A stretch of 64,000 nt of DNA from Ypsolopha sequella (taxonomy: Eukaryota > Arthropoda > Insecta > Lepidoptera > Ypsolophidae), in contig OW203997.1 of NCBI GenBank assembly GCA_934047225.1, positions 5,876,417 to 5,940,416 on the forward strand. The letters are read 5' to 3'. Of this stretch, positions 56,735 to 64,000 are shown piece after piece. A program made the translations under genes and the position numbers. The notes beneath the pieces are model-generated. The model saw only the letters and a program-made list of their open reading frames with translations. It had not been told where the DNA came from and did no database searches. How positions within the stretch are numbered: the stretch's first letter is position 1; every line of letters starts with the position of its first letter.

Positions 56735-58682
56735 TGCTGTCGCTATTGCATCACCACGAAGTTAACTTCAGTGCTTCATTTTGGATTTTTTTCCGAACAT
56801 AGATGTAAGGAGCGTCTATCGACCAAGTTTGATAGTGGCCTACTGAACTATACCGATAGACAAGGGCTGATGATGACACGTGTGACTGTTGACCATGTAG
56901 TTTCCACGGCGATGCACAACCTTGGTATTACTGCTTTATTGATGGTGTTTTCGAAGTCCATCACGAAAAATTACTTGTTTGTACTTCGATTATGCTTGTT
57001 TGAAAGCAATGTACATAAATTATAGCAATTTGTCTTCATCAAATGTAGTTTTATATCATTGGTAAAACAAAATTAATTATTCAGCAGCCTATACTCTTTG
57101 AACCAAATAATGAAGCGTGTATTTGTGCCAGAACGGCGATGGGCTCACCACCCTTTAAGGTGTGGCGTAATAATCGTCGGTGAAACGCGGGTGTACAGTG
57201 TGGACTGAGACTAGCATATCAGTTCACACTCTGGACCACCTCGTTAGTGGGGCGTAGTAAGTCGGTGAAACGTGGGCGTACCGAGTATAGACTGTGACAA
57301 GCACTTCAACATGAACACTGGAACATCTCGGAGACTCACGTCACGATCGATGTATTTATAAGTAGGAAGGTTGGACTCAATAAGAACAAAAATTTGTTGA
57401 TTGGACTATTTTATTGCCAGAAACGTTTTACAAACACTAACACAGTGAAAGTGTTTAAACTGTACACTCTACTATAATCCTAATACTAAATGTACTTTTG
57501 AATTAAAACCTTGAAAATTGTTAAGTAGTTACAAGAAAAAGTTAGTCAAAATCTTATGATAAAAACCCTTACACAGAAAACATGGGTTACTTTGTTTTGG
57601 CAATAAAAAAGAAGATTCATTTCCATAAGGACTAACCTTATATTCGAGGATGTTAAGTGTGTATCACAAATGAATGAAAAGAAAAAAAAAAGTTACAAAA
57701 TAACACTGCATATAGGAAAAAAGAAATGTCAATATAATAGGATAAAAAATAGCACAAACAATATTATTATGTCAATATAATATAATATGAACTATCACCT
57801 TGTCGTATTTGAACTTTTAATTAAATATTCAATCTTGTAACTGTTATAAAGTGAACTTATTATCATAGTTTGCTTCTTGAGAAACAGATGAAACCTCTAG
57901 CTAAAATTAATGATCTTTGTTAGTTTTTTTTTTAAATTAATATTCGTTGTCTTACTAATAGACTTCATCCGAGTCACAAATCATGTTCCAAAAGCTGGTA
58001 GGTACTGATATTCACGATACAACAATGACCAAAATTTCAAAGGAATGTTTTAAATGGTAATATGCTTATGAAAAATATAATGTGCGATATTTTACTGCTA
58101 ACTTAAATTTAAAACAGAATTATCATTTATCTAAACATTTAAACCTTAAGTCTAGAATCCTTGTTTTGTCGGAAGCTGTTAATAAACCGCATCGTTCACA
58201 GAACGGATCGTGAATTGATTTCACAAATCGTGAATTACTTTGGCAGTACAGTAGAACTGGTGAAATGCTAGCTTTCCTTTACCAATGTAAATATATTTAT
58301 CAATTCATTAACCCACCTAGTTGTCTGTTGAAATAGACACCAATACTCGAGACACCATAAAACACCTACTTTCCATAGTATGGTCAGTTCACTGCGATGC
58401 ACACATTAAGTCACCATACAACTGTTCTTTAACATTAATTTACACTTTACAGGTACTTCACAGGTAAGCTTTAATACACATTTGTATTATTTAAAACTAA
58501 AGTGCTGTCGCAATAGAGCTCAACTCAATGTAAATCATCTGGTACGTACTACAATTTATTGTTTTTGGCATAGTTTGGGGTATTTCAAAAGAGGGATATG
58601 TATATCAGTCGGAGAGAGTTGAACTCTAGAGAACACAGATGCATTGCAGTAAACCGAGCGAGATGCAAGACTAACGGTTAGT
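56735..58682. other. IR25a upstream region and prothymosin-like 3' UTR
   Basis: The IR25a promoter must lie just right of 56734; no clear TATA box was found. AATAAA on - at 57410-57415 could end the prothymosin-like transcript. Two SINE-like pieces lie at 57120-57360. The rest is AT-rich. Confidence 0.45.
57120..57360. repeat. Two SINE-like pieces in tandem
   Basis: AATCGTCGGTGAAACGCGGG and again AAGTCGGTGAAACGTGGGCG, each followed by GACTGxGACxAGC-like sequence. This is the same body as 14240-14380. It lies between IR25a and the prothymosin-like gene. Confidence 0.55.
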
Positions 58683-60126
58683 TTAAGCGGCCGCTTCTTC
58701 TGCTTCCTTTGCTGGAGCCTCTTCCGCTACTTTCGCCTTCTTTTCTGGTGTGGTCTTCTCAGTTGTGCCATTGTCAGCTGTAGATTTCCTCTTCACGGCC
58801 GCTTCCTTTTTCTCTGTAAAATAAAACATAAAAATTAAGTATCAAGAAATTAACTGGCCGGATAGACCATGTGGTACCCTGGAGTAATGGAAAGAAAACA
58901 TACCTAAAGAGTAGTTTTTTTTACAATCAAATTCGAAATTTGAATTACCTGTGGCATCACCGTTTTCCGTAGCGTCATTGCTCTCTTCGGCATCACCATT
59001 CTCTGCAGGTGTGTCCTCAGGTGCATCCCCGCTACCATTCTCTTCCTTGCCGTTTTCCTTGGCTTCAGCTTCCACCTTTTTGGCGGGCGATTTTTTTACA
59101 GGGGACTCCTTCGCCGCTTCAGTTGAAGTGACCTCCTCGGGCGCTACTTCCCTGGAAAAGGCAAATTTTACAGTTAGAATAACAGAAAAATGAAAACAAA
59201 AATTGGTGATCATAAAGGTAGGCACATTGTTCTGCAATGCTGTAGTTAAGTTGGTAACTAGTTCAAAGCCTGACTACACAATGGGTACACGCGCGAAGAT
59301 AAACTTGTTGGCAACCTCCGTGGAGGGGGCAAACGCGAGGAAAAGTGGCGGCATCGGCACAAAAACGGAGCTGTTACGCAAGGTTGAATGTGGGAAAGTT
59401 GAAGTTGCAATTGCATTATATTATATAGCGGAAGCCGAACGTAAACACGATAATGTACTGGTGAATACGTTATTTGCTCCGGTGGGATAGTAAAGTTAAA
59501 TCATGCCGCAGAATGTTAAAAATAACCAGTGACAACATCGAACCGCGTCCCTCGCGATAACGTTCACGTAGCCAACATCCTTGCAAAACTCACAGGTCAC
59601 CGTGTTCGAAATGAGCGCACGCCGGTGACGCGGAGTCGCGCCGGTACCTACGCCGCCGCGCATTCATGGAGGCCATCTTGGAACCGACTCGCGCCTTCTT
59701 CGACCAGCGTGCTTCCTAATGCCATTCGAAATACACCTTCACTTCCACTATGGAACTTGGAAATGCATTCCTAGTCACTTCACTAACAAGTTACGTTTAG
59801 TTTCACTACTACACAATTGTTGCTAAACAACAAAACATCAGAAAACATTTTCCCGCGTGTACCTACCTCAGTCGGCGTCGGTTAATTTTTTAACACGGAA
59901 CTATCAATTTACTCTCGGAACATGACTGCAAACGAAGGTCTAACGTCACTAAACACTTTACAGTCGTACATTTACGGTAACAGGTACGTGATAAACGGAT
60001 TTCACTCAAAATCGGAAGCCATTTTGATCACGTTTTCGAAACCGCCAAATGCTTGAAAGTTTTGAAAATAAGTAAAACTATGATTCTGAATAAAACTTAC
60101 TTTGTGTCGACTGCAGCATCTGCCAT
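58683..60126 (-). CDS. Prothymosin-like acidic nuclear protein (complete, 3 exons)
   Basis: Coding exons 60101-60126 (26 nt), 58949-59151 and 58683-58813; donors GTAAGT and GTAATT; phases 2 then 1; 119 residues plus TAA. It starts MADAAVDTK, close to the vertebrate prothymosin-alpha start (S/A-DAAVDT). The middle is glutamate-, alanine- and asparagine-rich with KESPVKKSPAKK, where SP sites look phosphorylatable. The end holds KRKSTADNG and PEKKAKV, which resemble nuclear localisation signals, then an alanine- and glutamate-rich tail. The whole protein is low-complexity and predicted disordered. Prothymosins are small acidic histone- and linker-binding proteins; that role here is inferred from composition and the N terminus only. 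Intron 1 is about 950 bp and intron 2 is 135 bp. The gene lies upstream of IR25a on the same strand, 1.9 kb apart, so each probably has its own promoter. Confidence 0.82.
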
Positions 60127-60459
60127 TTTTGTTATATTTTATTGGAAAATAACTTAGAATAAATTTTATAGAGCACGTGCTACGAACTACGTACAACACC
60201 ACACTTCACAAACGCCGGCGACTAAATGAAGGAGGAGGGGGGAAAAAATGCCGCGCTTCGCGTCGAGCGGTTGGACTACATCGTTGAAGTTACCGCGCTA
60301 ACTTCAGGTAGTTGAGATAGCGTTTTACTTTTCTTAGTTGTTAGAAAGAAACAACTATAAATTTCACAGTTGACGCAACAGCCTTCAAACTTTAATTTTA
60401 CCGGTGTGTTGTGGAAGTGAGAATACAATAATTTCGTTCTCGCTTTATCGTTACGAAAA

Positions 60460-60522
60460 AAAAAACCGGTCAAGAGCAAGTTGCGCTCACGCGCACAGGG
60501 CTCCGCACAAATACCATTTACA
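60460..60522 (+). repeat. Diverged terminal fragment of the lepidopteran repeat
   Basis: AAAAACCGGTCAAGAGCAAG then TTGCGCTCACGCGC, close to the AAAACCGGCCAAGTGCGAG end. Confidence 0.55.
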
Positions 60523-61059
60523 GTTTCATCCTTCTTCTCTATCTTCTTCTAGTCTATGGGAGAGGTTATGAAATCACTATAAAGGTGTACTTAAAGGTAA
60601 AAATTAACTGTCACCCGTTCCACAACCACCCGAGTGAAAAGGAAGAGCTCCGAACATATTTCGATGGCTCTCGTAGTCGTTCCCTAAACCTTGCCAGAAA
60701 TGTAAAACGCACTTATGACAGTAAAATGTTACACGCCGTAAATTCAGGGGTAAATTTTCACTTTGTCATTTGTTATAATATAACCTTATAACATTATGCG
60801 CCAATTTTCGGTTTCTGGATATACTTCTTCGGAATGACGGAATTTGCAAGAGTCTGCACAATAAATGATGTCTTGGCTTGGAGTCTTGGAGTGACGTAGC
60901 ATTCGTAAGTATACAAATGGCATACCTACCTACATATATTAGGTGTGTTAATTCGAAAACCATTTCGAGATTTGGGTTTAATAAGCCGTATTTTAGAACT
61001 GGTGGTCTAAAAAACCTCATGATGAATATTTTTACGAAAAAGCTGCAATTTCCATTTGC

Positions 61060-61275
61060 CCTCGTGTGACGTCACTTGAGTAATGGCTGTTTAGAAATGT
61101 GTCCTTTGCTATCAAGATTTTATAATATTTTGCTTCAGACTAATTTGACAGCTAGATGACAGATGTGTAGACAGACAGAGACAGACCACTTTTTTATAAG
61201 CAATCACACATCACAATCTGTATAATATCTAAAATTCTCAAGTGACGTCATATCGGACAATTCATTAAAAAATCA
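61060..61275 (+). repeat. CATCTAGCTGTCAAATTTG repeat, copy B
   Basis: GTGTGACGTCACTTGAGTAA through GAAATGTGTCCTTTGCTATC to CACTTTTTTATAAGCAATCA; inverse of 22230-22455. Confidence 0.8.
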
Positions 61276-61749
61276 TTAGAAAATAATGGTTGATTTATAT
61301 ACCAAAATGATGAGAATGATGTTCTAAAATGGCGTATATTCCCTGAAAAAATATTTAATAAAAATCTATGGGAATTGAGTTGATCGAGTTTCTTTCGAAT
61401 TAACTTCTAAACGAATAAATTATGTAAACGAAGTAAGTAAGTAATATATTTATTTCATGATATACAAATAACACAGAATGGTAACTTGAAAAAACTAAGA
61501 TGAAATAATAGCAAAAGATGTAATACTTACAAAAATAAATTGATATAATAAAAACCTTACACTATTACCAGAATTAACTTAAATATGTACAAAAATAAAA
61601 ACTATTTGGTGGCAAGAAAAAGGTATTATTTCAGCATATTGGTGTAAAATATTTAGCTTTGCAGCACTGATTTTTGCATAATACCCGAATGAAATGACTC
61701 ACGGGAGCCAGTGTGCGTTAAAGACCGATAGATGGCGGTATATCCATCC

Positions 61750-61950
61750 CTAAAAGCCGGGCCTTATATGGAACAGTCTGGTGACGGGCAGCGGCGTTAC
61801 TGGTGCGAGGATTCCGGCACCGCGCTCACCAACCCGCCTGCCCAGCATGTGTGAGTATGGGCAATTCTTCCAGGATGACCGCCGGGAGTGGCAAATTCCT
61901 GGAAAGGCTTATGTCCAGCAGTGGACGAACTAGGCTGATGGATGAATCAT
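61750..61950 (+). mobile_element. Second RTE-like 3' tail
   Basis: TTATGTCCAGCAGTGGACGA followed by TAGGCTGATGGATGAAT matches the end of the element at 19575-19835. The upstream bases (GATGACCGCCGGGAGTGG) match its DRQEW region. Truncated at the 5' side. Confidence 0.6.
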
Positions 61951-62338
61951 AATGACTTATATCATAACGAACCGTGTGCAATGGAATTTGTTAGTGTCAT
62001 GTGGTAGGTAGTAGGTATACAAATAATGAGCAAACAGTTGATAATCCGCAACGAGGACCAATAAATACCCAGATTTCTTTAAGAGGATGGCATACACTAG
62101 CAACTTCTGGCAAAGACCTTATTTTCTTTTCATAAAAATGTATTATTGATAATAATAAAATTACTAATAAACGTCCTTAATATTTATTTTTTCATTTTTC
62201 CAAAACATAAATTCAACATAATATTTCAAAATATATTTGGTTACTTTCCTCTAATCTAAAAATTGGTTTTCATACCTACGTCTTATTTACAAACATAGTG
62301 CTGTCTGTATAGTATTTTATCAATCGACATAAACTAAT

Positions 62339-63446
62339 TAAGAGGATGGCATACCCTAGCAACTTTTTTTATTAAGTCTAATGGCAAATACCTTTTTTGC
62401 TTTTCATAGAGGCGATTATAATATATGTTGGCTCTTTGGCCTCTTGTACTTGGATGCGTAATACTAGTGATCACGCATCGAAACAACAAAGTGGTGTGTT
62501 TTTAGCTAATACTGAAATATTTTGTAGGGAAAAAATATTGGATTTAGGTAACATCCCTTCATATTAATGCCTATTTTATAAAAAAAAAAAACAAAAAAAA
62601 GAGGGTGGAAAACATTTTTTTTTGACAAAAGTATAAACTTTAAAACATTGTTTATAGGTGGAATCCCTAGTTAAAAGATCGATAAATCAAATATATTTTC
62701 TTCAATATGAGGAGAGACCTAGTTTCTTCCAATGAACCTTTGAAAACCTGGTGTTGTTGATGTTCTAGCGTCAGGTGTCCCGTTAAGGGAGAGACCTAGT
62801 TTCTTCCAATGAACCCTTGAAAACCTGGTGTTGTTGATGTTCTAGTTCATGATGTGTATTTTAGTACGAATGTAGTTATAGAGGAAAATTACCAAATATG
62901 GAATAGTATCCCTAATATGGAATACCACCATTTCTCTAAAACTAACACTTCAAGATGCAATTCAAAGTAATTTTTTATCTCATTCACTCACTTAAGTGTC
63001 GCACTTATTTTGTCAGACCAGTCAGGTCACATAACACTTTTTGGTGCGCGGTGTGCCTATGGTAGGCGTTTTGTGGTTTTCTCAAGATAAGTCCAGAGTT
63101 TGACACTCGAATTTGTGATTTTTGTAAAGAGATTAAGATTCTCAGTGTTTTTTTCCAAAATTTTCTTACTTTTTCTTTTTTTTCTATATAGGAATCACGT
63201 ATATTTTTCTAATATTCCATGATTGGGTATCTATTCCATAAATAGCTACCATTTTGATAATTGGATTTTTGAAAAATAAAAAATTGTTTACTAATAATAA
63301 AATCAAAAAACAAATACTAATAAAACGAATAATTTGATCGATAAATCAATTATATTTTCTTCAATATGAGAAGAGACCTAGTTTCTTCCAATGGACCCTT
63401 GAAAACCTGGTGTTGTTGATGTTCTAGCGTCAGGTGTCCCGTTAAT
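62339..63446 (+). repeat. AGAGGATGGCATACCCTAGC repeat, copy 3 and partial tandem tails
   Basis: A full copy runs to GTCAGGTGTCCCGTTAA at about 62786. Its last 60 bp (GAGACCTAGTTTCTTCCAAT to TGATGTTCTAG) is repeated at 62788-62846 and again at 63330-63446. A short head fragment lies at 62082-62135. Confidence 0.8.
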
Positions 63447-64000
63447 GAAAATTATTTCATTTTAAATGTAGTTATACAAATTGTACCTTTTTAGGTTTCC
63501 AAGTGAATATATTTAAAGGAGAAATGAGTAGAAAATGTATAAGCTGCTGGATATCAAGAGTATCTGAAACTATTTGTTTCGTTCGACAACAACGACGACT
63601 CATAGACTTCAACGCTAAGATAAAAACATGAAATTTATAATATAACTATCTGTATAGGGTGCCGAGGTGCACGAAGAATAGTATAATTTTACTTTTAGTC
63701 AAGATACAATAAAAGAAACCGACTGCAGGGTTGCCAGATATCAGCTACCTCAATTCGCCTAATTTTGACTACCGAGTAGCCTAAATCGCCTAATTATTTA
63801 TTTTTGTCGAGTAGCCTAATTCGCCTAACATTTTGAGCTATGTAGCCTAAATTTAGCCCAAATAATGAAGAAACGTACAGTGCAACTATAAAGTCATAAA
63901 ATGAATAGGGGCCCCACTTTCTTAAAATGTGAGTTAAAATGAGTTAGAAAGATTGTTTTCTCTATGATAAACGCGTTTGTCTATCTCACTCCTACAAATT

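Larger units (their letters stand above)
60127..64000. other. Right flank, repeats only
   Basis: The 5' end of the prothymosin-like gene lies at about 60127-60230. Beyond are the repeats at 60460, 61060, 61750 and 62339-63446. 63730-63850 has several TAGCCTAAATTCGCCTAA-like words. No gene was recognised. Confidence 0.55.

Noticed and set aside
59203..59490. 95-codon open frame on +
   Set aside because: Lies in intron 1 of the prothymosin-like gene on the other strand; no recognisable domain.

Overview
The window is eukaryotic and almost certainly lepidopteran (moth or butterfly). It has spliced genes with short GT-AG exons, AT-rich introns and many interspersed repeats. One of these is the family whose end reads CCGGCCAAGTGCGAGTC, which I know as common in Lepidoptera. 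No prokaryotic features, CRISPR array or convincing tRNA gene was found.

Four genes can be built exon by exon, with every junction phase agreeing. (1) A partial LZTS-type (Fez1-domain) coiled-coil gene on + has three 3' exons at 8356-8502, 15509-15737 and 16575-17276; its 5' exons were not found. (2) A complete 307-residue THAP-domain gene on + (10207-13120) lies inside the 7-kb LZTS intron. Four tandem, phase-0 exons in it encode copies of one module, each with a SUMO-type site or its remnant. (3) A complete IR25a ionotropic receptor gene on - (56734 down to 21601) has 14 exons and 922 codons. Its 5' introns are compact and its 3' introns are swollen by repeats. (4) A complete 119-residue acidic/lysine-rich prothymosin-like gene on - has exons at 60101-60126, 58949-59151 and 58683-58813.

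The 18-kb intron between IR25a exons 12 and 11 (26189-44207) holds two broken THAP pseudogenes, a 3.1-kb Transib/RAG1-like DNA transposon (34417-37549) and a 4.6-kb satellite array of about 41 copies of a 113-bp unit (38170-42795). The transposon has matching termini and a CGTCG target duplication. It sits inside an older palindromic element whose other copies give the empty site. Its transposase is broken by three copies of a 41-bp segment covering the second catalytic aspartate. The satellite unit resembles the end of a small inverted-repeat element that also occurs at 32510-32615 and 55051-55193.

Most of the rest is transposon debris: fold-back elements, a PIF/Harbinger-type element with a MADF remnant and TTA duplications, a GIY-YIG remnant of a Penelope-like element, RTE-like tails, SINE-like pieces and several minisatellites.

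The genes do not form a pathway. IR25a is a chemosensory co-receptor of the dendrite membrane; LZTS is a cytoplasmic coiled-coil scaffold; the THAP protein is a presumed DNA-binding regulator; the prothymosin-like protein is a presumed nuclear acidic protein.
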